A DNA stretch of 36,477 bases, taken from assembly GCA_035546355.1 (NCBI GenBank), contig DATKEH010000044.1, positions 1 to 36,477 of the forward strand, in the 5' to 3' direction. Origin of the DNA: DATKEH01 sp035546355 (GTDB taxonomy: Bacteria > Acidobacteriota > Thermoanaerobaculia > Multivoradales > JAIOJS01). Under the pieces are notes generated by a model that made no database searches, was not told where the DNA came from, and was given only the letters and a program-made list of their open reading frames with translations. Positions 23,312 through 30,722 of the stretch are shown piece by piece. The position numbers and the translations under genes are program-made. How positions within the stretch are numbered: position 1 is the first letter of the stretch; each line of letters starts with the position of its first letter.

Positions 23312-24063
23312 TCCTGACCGGCACCGGGACCTCGACCGGCGTCCCGGTCATCGGCTGCGCCTGCGCGGTTTGCACCTCGGGCGATGCCCGCAACCGCCGC
23401 CTGCGTCCCGGGGCCCAGGTGCGGCTCGACGGCGGCGTGATCCTCCTCGACACGCCCACCGACCTGCGGCAGCAGAGCCTGCGCTACGGGCTGCCGCGGG
23501 TCGACGCGGTGCTCTTCACCCACCCCCACGCCGACCACGTGTTCGGGCTCGACGAGGTACGGGTGTTCAACTTCCGCCAGCGCCAGGTGATCCCGTGCTT
23601 CGGCTCCGCCGAGACGCTCGCCGCCCTGCGGCGGATCTTCGCTTACGCCTTCGAGCGGGGCCAGGAGGGGGGCGGCAAGCCGCGCGTCGAGCTGCTGGAG
23701 GTCGCCGGCCCCTTCGAGCTGCTCGGCCGCGAGGTGGTGCCGGTGCCGGTGTGGCACGGCGAGATGTCGGTGCTGGGCTACCGCATCGGCCGCTTCGCCT
23801 ACGTCACCGACGTCAACCGCATCCCCGCGGAGAGCCTGGCGCTGCTCGCGGGGGTCGACGTGCTGGTGCTCGGGGCGCTGCGCTATCGCCCCCACTCGAC
23901 CCACTTCAGCATCGCCGAGGCGGCGGAGGTGGCGCAGGCCATCGGCGCGCGGCGCACCCTGCTCACCCACATCGCCCACGAGGTCGACCACGGCAACCAG
24001 GAGTTGCCGCTGCCCCCCGGGGTGGAGCTGGCCTACGATGGCCTGGCCTTCGACGTCGACTGA
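23302..24063 (+). CDS. PhnP-like metallo-beta-lactamase-fold phosphodiesterase
   Basis: This 253-residue hydrolase begins RVILTGTGTSTGVPVIGCACAVC. That is the PhnP signature, in which Cys19, Cys21 and Cys24 form part of a structural zinc site. The catalytic motif HPHADH covers His74-His79, and WHG, TDVN and LGALRYRPHSTHFSIAEA follow. PhnP cleaves 5-phosphoribosyl 1,2-cyclic phosphate, but related stand-alone proteins occur without phn genes, as here. The substrate may therefore be another cyclic phosphodiester. The start is GTG 23302, inside the lpxH end. Ten nt separate it from aroA. Confidence 0.87.
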   Translation: MRVILTGTGTSTGVPVIGCACAVCTSGDARNRRLRPGAQVRLDGGVILLDTPTDLRQQSLRYGLPRVDAVLFTHPHADHVFGLDEVRVFNFRQRQVIPCFGSAETLAALRRIFAYAFERGQEGGGKPRVELLEVAGPFELLGREVVPVPVWHGEMSVLGYRIGRFAYVTDVNRIPAESLALLAGVDVLVLGALRYRPHSTHFSIAEAAEVAQAIGARRTLLTHIAHEVDHGNQELPLPPGVELAYDGLAFDVD

Positions 24064-24073
24064 GGCACGGCCG

Positions 24074-25333
24074 GTGCCGGCGGGACGGAGGGTCCGCGGC
24101 GCCGTCACCGTGCCGCCGTCCAAGAGCCTCACCCATCGTCATCTCGCGCTGGCGCTGCTGGCGGGCCGACCCTGCGTCATCGAGCGCCCGCTGCTGGCGG
24201 CGGACACCCAGCGCTTCCTGGAAGTGCTGCGGACGCTGGGGTGGCAGGTGGAGGAGAGTGACCATCGGGTAGCGGTGGCACCCGGGCGGCTGCCGCCCGC
24301 GGCGCGGCTCGAATGCGGCGAGTCCGGTACGCTGCTGCGCTTCCTCGTCGCCCTGCTCGCCACCCTTCCCGGCGAGTGGGTGGTGGCCGGGGCGCCGCGC
24401 CTGCACGAGCGGCCGGTGGGGCCGCTGGTGGCCGCCCTGGCCGAGCTCGGCGCGTCGATCCGCTGGCTGGGCGCCAACGGCTTCCCGCCGCTGGCGATCA
24501 CCGGGGGCACGCTGGTCGGCGGCGAGTCCACCGTCGATGCCGGCGAGTCGAGCCAGTACCTGTCGGCCCTGCTGCTGGCGGGGCTGGCGGCGCGCCAGCC
24601 GGTGCGTTTGCGGGTGACGGCGCTGACCTCGGCGCCCTACGTGGCGGTGACGGTGGCGGCGATGCGGGCCTGGAGCGGCCGGGTGGAGGCGACGGGCGAC
24701 GGATACCGGGTGACGCCGGGGCCTCTGTCTCTCCCCCGCCGGCTGCGGATCGAAGGGGATTGGTCGGCGGCGGCGTACCCGGCGGCGGCGGCCGTCCTCA
24801 CCGGCGGCCGCGTCCGCCTGGCCGGGCTCGCCGCCGACTCCGCGCAGGGGGACGAGGCGATCCTGGAGGTCCTGCGGCAGATGGGCGGCACCGCTTCCTG
24901 GGACGGCAGCGAGCTGACGGTGGCGGCAGGGATGCCGCTGCGGGCCGTCGACCTCGACCTCTCCGGCATGCCGGACCAGGTGCCGACGGTGGCGGCGCTG
25001 GCGCCGTTCGCCAGGGGCACTACGCGCATCCGCAACGTGCCCCACCTGCGGCTGAAGGAGAGCGACCGCCTGGCGGCCATGGCGCACGAGCTGGGGCGGC
25101 TCGGAGCGTCGGTGCAGGAGCAGCGCGGGGGCCTCACCATCCCCGGTGTCTGGGCGGAGAACGAGCCGCCGTCGGCCGCGGTGACCGTGGAGAGCTGGGG
25201 GGACCACCGGATCGCCATGAGCCTGGCGCTGGTCGGGCTGCGCCGGCCGGGAGTGACGGTGGCGGACCCGCAGGTCGTGGCCAAGTCGTATCCCGCTTTC
25301 TGGGCCGACCTCGAGGCCCTGCTCTCCTCATGA
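24074..25333 (+). CDS. aroA: 3-phosphoshikimate 1-carboxyvinyltransferase (EPSP synthase)
   Basis: This 419-residue enzyme joins phosphoenolpyruvate and shikimate-3-phosphate in aromatic amino acid synthesis. The active-site lysine is Lys17 in PPSKSLTHR (usual form GSKSxTNR). GESGTLLRFL, GESSQYLSALLLA, MPDQVPTVAALA, LRLKESDRLA and SWGDHRIAMSLAL are all present. GTG 24074 was chosen over ATG 24038: a GAGG lies 8 nt upstream and the protein then starts at the usual place. The LTHR and PPSK variants do not remove known catalytic residues. The stop overlaps the sigma54 activator start by 4 bp. Confidence 0.95.
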   Translation: MPAGRRVRGAVTVPPSKSLTHRHLALALLAGRPCVIERPLLAADTQRFLEVLRTLGWQVEESDHRVAVAPGRLPPAARLECGESGTLLRFLVALLATLPGEWVVAGAPRLHERPVGPLVAALAELGASIRWLGANGFPPLAITGGTLVGGESTVDAGESSQYLSALLLAGLAARQPVRLRVTALTSAPYVAVTVAAMRAWSGRVEATGDGYRVTPGPLSLPRRLRIEGDWSAAAYPAAAAVLTGGRVRLAGLAADSAQGDEAILEVLRQMGGTASWDGSELTVAAGMPLRAVDLDLSGMPDQVPTVAALAPFARGTTRIRNVPHLRLKESDRLAAMAHELGRLGASVQEQRGGLTIPGVWAENEPPSAAVTVESWGDHRIAMSLALVGLRRPGVTVADPQVVAKSYPAFWADLEALLSS

Positions 25334-28300
25334 GCCTGGTGCCCGAAGCCCGTTCGTTGCCCCTGCGCCACCCGGCGCTGGCGCCCGCCGCGGGATCGGC
25401 GGTGGCCGCCGCGCGGCTCGGCGACCGGCAACGGCTGGCGGTGCTGCTGCAGGCGGCGGCCCTGCTGGCGCACCTGCGGCACGCCGGGTGCTCGCTGGCC
25501 GACGGCTTTCGCAGCGCCGTGGTGGCCGCCGGCGGCCGCCTGAGCGGCGTGGCGGTTGTCGCCGGCGGCTCCCGGGAGCCGCCGCAGAGGCCGTTGCGGG
25601 AGCTCCTCGCCGCCCTCTTCGGCGCCGACGGGGCGGTGGCCGGGCGCGGCGACGCACGGCGGGCGGCGCGCCTGCTGCAGCAGGCCTGGCGCGACGATCT
25701 GGTACCGCTGCCACCGGACCGCATGGTGGCCGATGTCCTCGAAGCCTGCCCCTTCCTCTGGCAGGAGCGCTTCGCCGGCGCTCGCCGGGCGTTGGTGGCC
25801 ACCCACCGGCAGGACGGGACCGAGGTGGCCTGGGTGTGCGGCCCCGGGGACAGCCGGCGGCGCCTGCTCGCCGTGGCGGGCCCGGGCGGCGAGGGAGTGG
25901 CCGCGCTGCTGGCTTCGGCGCGGGCGCGCGCCCTGTGGGAGGGCGACGGCGCCGCCACCGACGAGGGGCTGGGTACCGTCGCCAGCTGGCGAGCCACTGT
26001 CGAGAGATATCGCCGCCGACCGCCGCGCAGCGGCGAGCAGCGGATCGATCTGGCGCGCAGCCTCTACGCCCTGGGGCGTTTCGCCACGGCGTTGGAGACT
26101 CTCGAGGGGCTGCGGCAACCGGCGGCGCGCGTGCTGTCGGCCTGGTGCTGCTTCTATCTGCAGCGCCTGCAGGCGGCGCGGCAGCGGGTGCGGCGGCTGG
26201 CGCAGGAGCAGCTGCCGCCTCTGGAGACGGTACGGGCGGCCGAGCTCGCGGTGCGGCTCCTCGCCAACGCCGGCGAGCTGGCGGCGGTGGGGCCCTGGGT
26301 CGAGCGGGCGCGCCGGGCGGGGGGAAGCGAGTGGGCCTGGCGCGTCGAGCTGCTGGCCGCCGCCGCCGCCTGGGACCGCGGTGACCTCGAGGCGGTGGCG
26401 GGCCACCTCGAGGCGGCCCGCGGCGCCCTCGACCATCCGGCCCATGCCTGGCGTTGGCATCAGGTCAGGGGCCTGGCGGCCTTCTCCGCCGGCGACGGCG
26501 CGGCCATGGCGGCGGCCGCCGCCGAGGCCCTGCGCGGCTCCCGCCGTTGGCTGACGGTGGCCGACGCCGCGGGCCTGTGGAACGACCTGGCGGTGGGACG
26601 ATCGCAGGCCGACGACCGCGCCGGCGCCGAGCGCGCGTGCGCCCACGGAGTACGCCTGCTGCGCCGGACGGAGGGGCCGCGCAAGACCACGTTGGCGATG
26701 CGCAACCTCGCCGACCTGCGCCTGCGCCGCGGCTCCCTGGCCGGCGTCCGCGAGATCCTGGAAGAGGCGCTGGTGGAGAACCGCCGCCAGGGCAACCTCC
26801 GCTCCGAAGCCTTCGATGCTGGCCTGTGGGCCCGCTACGAGCTGGTGCAGGGTCGGCCGCTGGCGGCGCTGGAGACCTGCCGGCTGATGCTGGCGCGGCT
26901 GGAGGCTGCGGGCAGCGACTGGCATCAGGAGACCCTGGGAGTCCTCGCCGCGCGAGCGCTGGGGTGGCTGGAGCGGCCGGAGGAGGCGCGAGACGCGCTC
27001 GAGGGGGCAGGAGAGCGGGCGCTGGCCGTCCTCGAGCCCGAAGAGAGGCCGGCCCTCTGGTGTCACGCCGGCGACCGCGAGACGGCCCTGGCGGCGCTCG
27101 GCGGCACGCCTCTGGCGCCGTTGTGGCAGGCGGCCCTCACTGGCGCCACGGCCCCGTCGGGCGCCTGGGGGGCGCTGGACGGCCTGGAGCCGTACCGCAC
27201 GGCGCGGGCGGTGTGGGACCTGGAGCTGGCGGCGCCCGCGAGCGTGCCGCCCGAACGGCTGCGGCACGCCATCGCCGTCCTACGGCGGGTCGGCGCCCAT
27301 CCCCTCGCCGAGCGCCTGGAGTCCCGCGCCGCCGGGGCCTGGGAGGGGCTGGCCGCGTTCCTCGCCGAGCCCGAGCCCGACGCCGACGCCCTGCACCGGC
27401 TGTTCGCCGCGGCGGGATGCGGCGGCGTGCGTCTCGTCGTCCGCCGCGAAGGTCGCGACGAGGTCCTGCTGGAGGGTCCCGGGGGGGAGGAGGAGCTGGT
27501 CGCGCCGCTCGTCGGCGGCGGCTACCTGGTGCTGGCGGCGCCGCGGCTCGACGCCGTTCACCGGGCGCTGTTCCGGGTGGTCCATCGTTGGCTGCCGCGG
27601 CAGACGCCGCCCACCGCGGAGTCGGGTACGGCGGTCCCGGGGCTGGTGGGCGAGGGCCCGGCGCTGCGCCGGGCCCTCGTCACCCTCCCCAGGCTGGCCG
27701 ACGGCGAGGTGGCGGTGATGGTGCTCGGCGAATCGGGTACCGGCAAGGAGTTGGTGGCGAAGCAGGTGCATCGGCTGAGCCCGCGGGCCGCTGGCCCCTT
27801 CCTGCCGCTCAACTGCGCCGAGCTCTCCGAGACGCTGATCCTCTCCGAGCTCTTCGGCCACGTCCGCGGCGCCTTCACCGGCGCCGACCGCGACCGCATG
27901 GGGATCTTCGAGAGCGCCCGCGGCGGCACCGTGTTCCTCGACGAGATCGGCGACCTGCCGCCTGCGGCGCAGGGGAAGCTGCTGCGGGTCCTGCAGGAAA
28001 AAGAGGTGCGGCGGGTGGGGGAGAGCCTGCCACGGAAGGTGGACGTGCGGGTGGTGACCGCCACCCACCGCGACCTGGCGGCGATGGTCCGCGAGGGCAG
28101 CTTCCGCCAGGACCTCTACTACCGGTTGCGGGTGGCGGTCGTCGAGCTGCCGCCGCTGCGCGAACGCGGCGGCGACGTGTTGTTGCTGGCCGAGCACTTC
28201 CTGCAACGCCGCCGGGCCGGCCGTCGGTTGCGGCTGGCGCGCGACGCGGCGGCGCGGCTGCTGGCGCACGGCTGGCCGGGTAACGTGCGGGAGCTCGAGA

Positions 28301-28551
28301 ACGTCCTCGAGGTGGCGGCGGCGCTGGCAGAGGAGGGAGTGATCGAGGAGCGGCACCTGCCCCTGGCGCCTGCTGAGGACGGCGCCAGTCAGGGTGGCTA
28401 TCACCAGCAGGTGGAGGCCTTCCGCCGGCGACTGGTGGAGGAGGCGTTGGCCGCGGTGGGCGGCCGCCAGGCGGAGGCGGCTCGGCGCCTCGGGCTCACG
28501 CGCCAGGCGCTGTCGTATCTCGTGCGCCAGCTGAAGGTCAGGAAGGTTTGA
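25330..28551 (+). CDS. Sigma54-dependent activator with large TPR-like sensor region
   Basis: This 1073-residue regulator has about 770 residues of helical repeats at the N-terminus (TPR-like units such as LARSLYALGRFATALETLEGLRQP and LAMRNLADLRLRRGSLAGVREIL). A sigma54-activator AAA+ domain follows. Walker A is GESGTGKE (800-807), the sigma54-contact loop GAFTGA is intact (847-852), and GGTVFLDEIGDLP and RQDLYYRLRVAVVELPPLRERGGD complete it. A Fis-type helix-turn-helix closes the protein (AEAARRLGLTRQALSYLVRQL). There is no receiver domain, so control is probably by protein binding to the repeats. It overlaps aroA by ATGA. I could not place a sigma54 promoter nearby, so the targets are unknown. 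Confidence 0.9.
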   Translation: MSLVPEARSLPLRHPALAPAAGSAVAAARLGDRQRLAVLLQAAALLAHLRHAGCSLADGFRSAVVAAGGRLSGVAVVAGGSREPPQRPLRELLAALFGADGAVAGRGDARRAARLLQQAWRDDLVPLPPDRMVADVLEACPFLWQERFAGARRALVATHRQDGTEVAWVCGPGDSRRRLLAVAGPGGEGVAALLASARARALWEGDGAATDEGLGTVASWRATVERYRRRPPRSGEQRIDLARSLYALGRFATALETLEGLRQPAARVLSAWCCFYLQRLQAARQRVRRLAQEQLPPLETVRAAELAVRLLANAGELAAVGPWVERARRAGGSEWAWRVELLAAAAAWDRGDLEAVAGHLEAARGALDHPAHAWRWHQVRGLAAFSAGDGAAMAAAAAEALRGSRRWLTVADAAGLWNDLAVGRSQADDRAGAERACAHGVRLLRRTEGPRKTTLAMRNLADLRLRRGSLAGVREILEEALVENRRQGNLRSEAFDAGLWARYELVQGRPLAALETCRLMLARLEAAGSDWHQETLGVLAARALGWLERPEEARDALEGAGERALAVLEPEERPALWCHAGDRETALAALGGTPLAPLWQAALTGATAPSGAWGALDGLEPYRTARAVWDLELAAPASVPPERLRHAIAVLRRVGAHPLAERLESRAAGAWEGLAAFLAEPEPDADALHRLFAAAGCGGVRLVVRREGRDEVLLEGPGGEEELVAPLVGGGYLVLAAPRLDAVHRALFRVVHRWLPRQTPPTAESGTAVPGLVGEGPALRRALVTLPRLADGEVAVMVLGESGTGKELVAKQVHRLSPRAAGPFLPLNCAELSETLILSELFGHVRGAFTGADRDRMGIFESARGGTVFLDEIGDLPPAAQGKLLRVLQEKEVRRVGESLPRKVDVRVVTATHRDLAAMVREGSFRQDLYYRLRVAVVELPPLRERGGDVLLLAEHFLQRRRAGRRLRLARDAAARLLAHGWPGNVRELENVLEVAAALAEEGVIEERHLPLAPAEDGASQGGYHQQVEAFRRRLVEEALAAVGGRQAEAARRLGLTRQALSYLVRQLKVRKV

Positions 28552-28584
28552 GCAGCGATCACCGCCCGCGTCTCGTTTCTATTG

Positions 28585-28613
28585 TTGACACATGGAAACA
28601 TAAACTTGATAAT
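28585..28613 (+). promoter_or_regulatory. Canonical sigma70-type promoter TTGACA-17-GATAAT
   Basis: TTGACA (28585-28590) and GATAAT (28608-28613) are separated by exactly 17 nt in a markedly AT-rich patch. Transcription would start near 28620, giving a leader of about 45 nt. It is the only textbook promoter I see in the window. Confidence 0.75.
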
Positions 28614-28663
28614 GCGCCCTGGTTGTGATTTTTTTGAGTTTCCCCATGAACCAAGGAGGCATG

Positions 28664-29383
28664 ATGGCAGAGCAGAAGCGCGAATCGGGTGGGGCCGGGG
28701 CGGAGCAGGGGGACCTGCTCACCCTCACCGAGGTTTCGAAGCGGACCGGGATCTCGATGCCCACGTTGCAGAAATACAAGAAACAACACGCCGCGCAGAT
28801 CCCATCTGTTGGTGAGGGGCGAACCCAGCGATATCCGGAGGCGGCCCTCGCAGTGTTTCGGGAGCTGCGGACCCAGAGCGTGGCGCGCCGTGGTCGACCG
28901 CGCAAGGCTGCCGCCGCCGCCAAGCGCCCGGCTCGCGCCCGCAAGGGTGCTGCCCGCACCGCCAAGCAGGCAGGGCGCGCCGAGGGGGGAGAGGGTCTGC
29001 TGACGCTGACCCAGATCTCCAAGAAGACGGGGATTTCCTATCCCACCCTGCTGCGCTACGTGAAGACCCATCTCGACAAGCTGCCGCACGTCGGCAGCGG
29101 TCGCAAGCGGCGCTTCAAGCCGGAGGCGGTGGAGGCCTTCCAGCAGCTCTACCGGAAGTCCCGCGGCGGCGGCCGCAAGGCGGCGGCCGGCAAGCGTCAG
29201 GGGGCACGGCGCGGCCGTCCGGCCGGCGCCAGGAAGGCAGCCCGGCCCGCGGCCAAGCGGGCGACGGCGGCCGCCAGCCCCGGCGCAGAGGTCCTGACGG
29301 CGCTGCGTCGGCTCGAGCGGCGCCTGGCCAAGCTCGAGGCGGAGGTCAAGAAGCCGCTCAAGGTGGAGATCAAGCGCCGCTGA
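28664..29383 (+). CDS. DNA-binding protein: two MerR-like HTH domains, AT-hook motifs and basic linkers
   Basis: This 239-residue, strongly basic protein contains two copies of one domain. LLTLTEVSKRTGISMPTLQKYK starts near 18 and LLTLTQISKKTGISYPTLLRYV starts near 112. Each ends in a basic wing with QRYPEA or RRFKPEA, as in MerR-type winged helix-turn-helix domains. Between and after them are Lys/Ala/Arg-rich segments like bacterial histone H1-like proteins, with two AT-hook-like cores RRGRP (about 76 and 182). The C-terminus (LTALRRLERRLAKLEAEVKK) looks like a coiled coil for dimerisation. AAGGAGG precedes two adjacent ATGs; the second (28664) has the better spacing. It is likely a nucleoid-associated or regulatory protein. 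Its targets are unknown. Confidence 0.82.
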   Translation: MAEQKRESGGAGAEQGDLLTLTEVSKRTGISMPTLQKYKKQHAAQIPSVGEGRTQRYPEAALAVFRELRTQSVARRGRPRKAAAAAKRPARARKGAARTAKQAGRAEGGEGLLTLTQISKKTGISYPTLLRYVKTHLDKLPHVGSGRKRRFKPEAVEAFQQLYRKSRGGGRKAAAGKRQGARRGRPAGARKAARPAAKRATAAASPGAEVLTALRRLERRLAKLEAEVKKPLKVEIKRR

Positions 29384-29406
29384 GTCAGACTACCCCTCAC
29401 CCCTGA

Positions 29407-29435
29407 CCCCTCTCCCCCGGGTGGGGGGAGAGGGG
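29407..29435. repeat. Perfect 12-bp GC-rich intergenic hairpin
   Basis: CCCCTCTCCCCC pairs with GGGGGAGAGGGG around a five-base loop. It lies 24 nt after the stop of the HTH gene and has no T-tract, so it is not a classical intrinsic terminator. The right arm shares GGGGAGAGGGGCG with the kinase-gene repeat at 36284-36296. It resembles the short CCCTCxCCC-type repeats scattered between genes in many GC-rich genomes. Confidence 0.7.
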
Positions 29436-29464
29436 CGCCCCACCCGCGCCACGGGTCGCTCGGT

Positions 29465-29470
29465 TATACT
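29465..29470 (+). promoter_or_regulatory. -10-like hexamer TATACT before the ABM-domain gene
   Basis: TATACT matches the consensus at five of six positions. The start of transcription would be near 29477, leaving a leader of about 70 nt. No clear -35 is visible. Confidence 0.45.
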
Positions 29471-29546
29471 GCGCACAGGCGAAACCGAAAGGCGGCCGGC
29501 TGAGGTGGGAGGCGCCGCGAATGGATGACCAGAGGGCAGGGCGCTC

Positions 29547-30311
29547 ATGTACGTGAGATTCGTCCGCCTCCGGGTCCGCGAGGGTGAAGAAGAGCGCTTC
29601 CGGCGGTACTACGACGAGCGGGTCCTCCCCGCGTTACAGGCCACCGAGGGCTGCCTCTACGCCGCGCTGCTGCGCCCGTGGCGGGGCGAGGATCACCAGT
29701 CGCTGACCATCTGGGAGTCGGCCGAGAAGGCGCGGGCCTACGAGGATGGCGGCCTCTACCACTCGTTGCTGCGGGGCGCCGAGCCGATGCTCGCCGCGTC
29801 GACGGAGTGGCGCGTGCGCCTCTCCGACGACGTCGAAGAGACCGGCGACCTGCAGCGGCGGGAGATCCCGCCGGAGGGCTACACCCTGGAGGTCGGAGAT
29901 GCGCCGCAGGCGGTGCTCCACGAAGGCGAGCCGACGTTCGTCCGCGTCGTGTCGATCCACGTCGACCCCGCCCGGCTCGACGACTTCGTGCGCATCTACC
30001 GCGAGAGCGTGATCCCGGTGCTGCAGGGGTGGAAGGGCTGCCGGGGGGCGCTCCTCGTCGAGGGGGCGCGCAATCCCGGGGAGATCCTGTCGATCTCGCT
30101 CTGGGACCGCGAGGAGGATGCCGTGCGCTACGAGCTCAGCGGCGAGTTCGATCGCCTTACCTATCGGCTCAAGGACACCTTCTCGCGCGTCCACGACTGG
30201 CGCGTCTCGCTGGGGACGGGTCAGCGCGCGGGAGTCGACACGCCCGAGGTGGAGAGCTACCATCTGGTCACCGCCCGCCGCCTGGGCGGTAGCCAGGGAG
30301 GAGACGGATGA
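29547..30311 (+). CDS. Tandem ABM-like (dimeric alpha-beta barrel) domain protein
   Basis: This 254-residue protein consists of two related ferredoxin-like domains. The first (about 1-95) reads YVRFVRLRVREGEEERFRRYY and CLYAALLRPWRGEDHQSLTIWES. The second (about 130-225) reads FVRVVSIHVDPARLDDFVRIY and CRGALLVEGARNPGEILSISLWD. This pattern matches antibiotic-biosynthesis-monooxygenase/DUF-type dimeric barrels. Some of these degrade haem or oxidise quinones, and many have no known activity. The duplication could make one chain fold as the usual dimer. No catalytic residues can be named. The stop overlaps the next gene (ATGA). A short possible upstream frame (29521-29556) overlaps the start. 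Confidence 0.75.
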   Translation: MYVRFVRLRVREGEEERFRRYYDERVLPALQATEGCLYAALLRPWRGEDHQSLTIWESAEKARAYEDGGLYHSLLRGAEPMLAASTEWRVRLSDDVEETGDLQRREIPPEGYTLEVGDAPQAVLHEGEPTFVRVVSIHVDPARLDDFVRIYRESVIPVLQGWKGCRGALLVEGARNPGEILSISLWDREEDAVRYELSGEFDRLTYRLKDTFSRVHDWRVSLGTGQRAGVDTPEVESYHLVTARRLGGSQGGDG

Positions 30312-30694
30312 TCGGAGGCGAGGTCCACAGCGGGATCCACCGCACCCTGCGGGCCCCGGTGCGGGAGCTGGCGGCGCTGGTGGAGGCCGCCACCGAGCTC
30401 GAGGGCGTGCGGCGCGGCGACCTGCGTCCCGGCGACCGTCTCCTCGTCGCCACCCGCAATTCGATCTATTCGCTGGTCAGCCGCCCCGGCGGCGGCTTCG
30501 AGGTGTCGGGCGGCTGGTTCGACCGCGAGTCGACCTCGCCTGCCGAGGCCGGGGTCGCCGGCTGCACGGCCGGAGGGCGGGCCCTCTTCTCCGAGCTGGT
30601 GGCGGCGCCGGGGCTCTTCCTCGAGTTCGCCAACGGTGTGCGCACCACCCGCATCCGCCGGGTACGCTTGCTGCGCGCCAGCGCGGTCGAGTAG
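30308..30694 (+). CDS. Small protein of unknown function, coupled to the ABM gene
   Basis: This 128-residue soluble protein has a helical opening (RTLRAPVRELAALVEAATELEGV) and a beta-rich core (LRPGDRLLVATRNSIYSLVSR, FEVSGGWFDRES). It ends in a basic strand (VRTTRIRRVRLLRAS). I do not recognise a family. GGAGGAG lies 5 nt before the ATG, and the start overlaps the upstream stop, so the two proteins are made together. Confidence 0.7.
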   Translation: MIGGEVHSGIHRTLRAPVRELAALVEAATELEGVRRGDLRPGDRLLVATRNSIYSLVSRPGGGFEVSGGWFDRESTSPAEAGVAGCTAGGRALFSELVAAPGLFLEFANGVRTTRIRRVRLLRASAVE

Positions 30695-30722
30695 CGGCGC
30701 GCCGCGGCCGGCGGCTACCCGG

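Noticed and set aside
24313..25329. N-terminal extension of the sigma54 activator by 339 codons
   Set aside because: The extension lies within aroA in another frame and has no protein-like sequence. The ATGA overlap at 25330 is the natural start.
29407..29435. Rho-independent terminator after the HTH gene
   Set aside because: The hairpin is strong, but no run of T follows it, and related sequences occur inside coding regions, so a repeat element explains it better.
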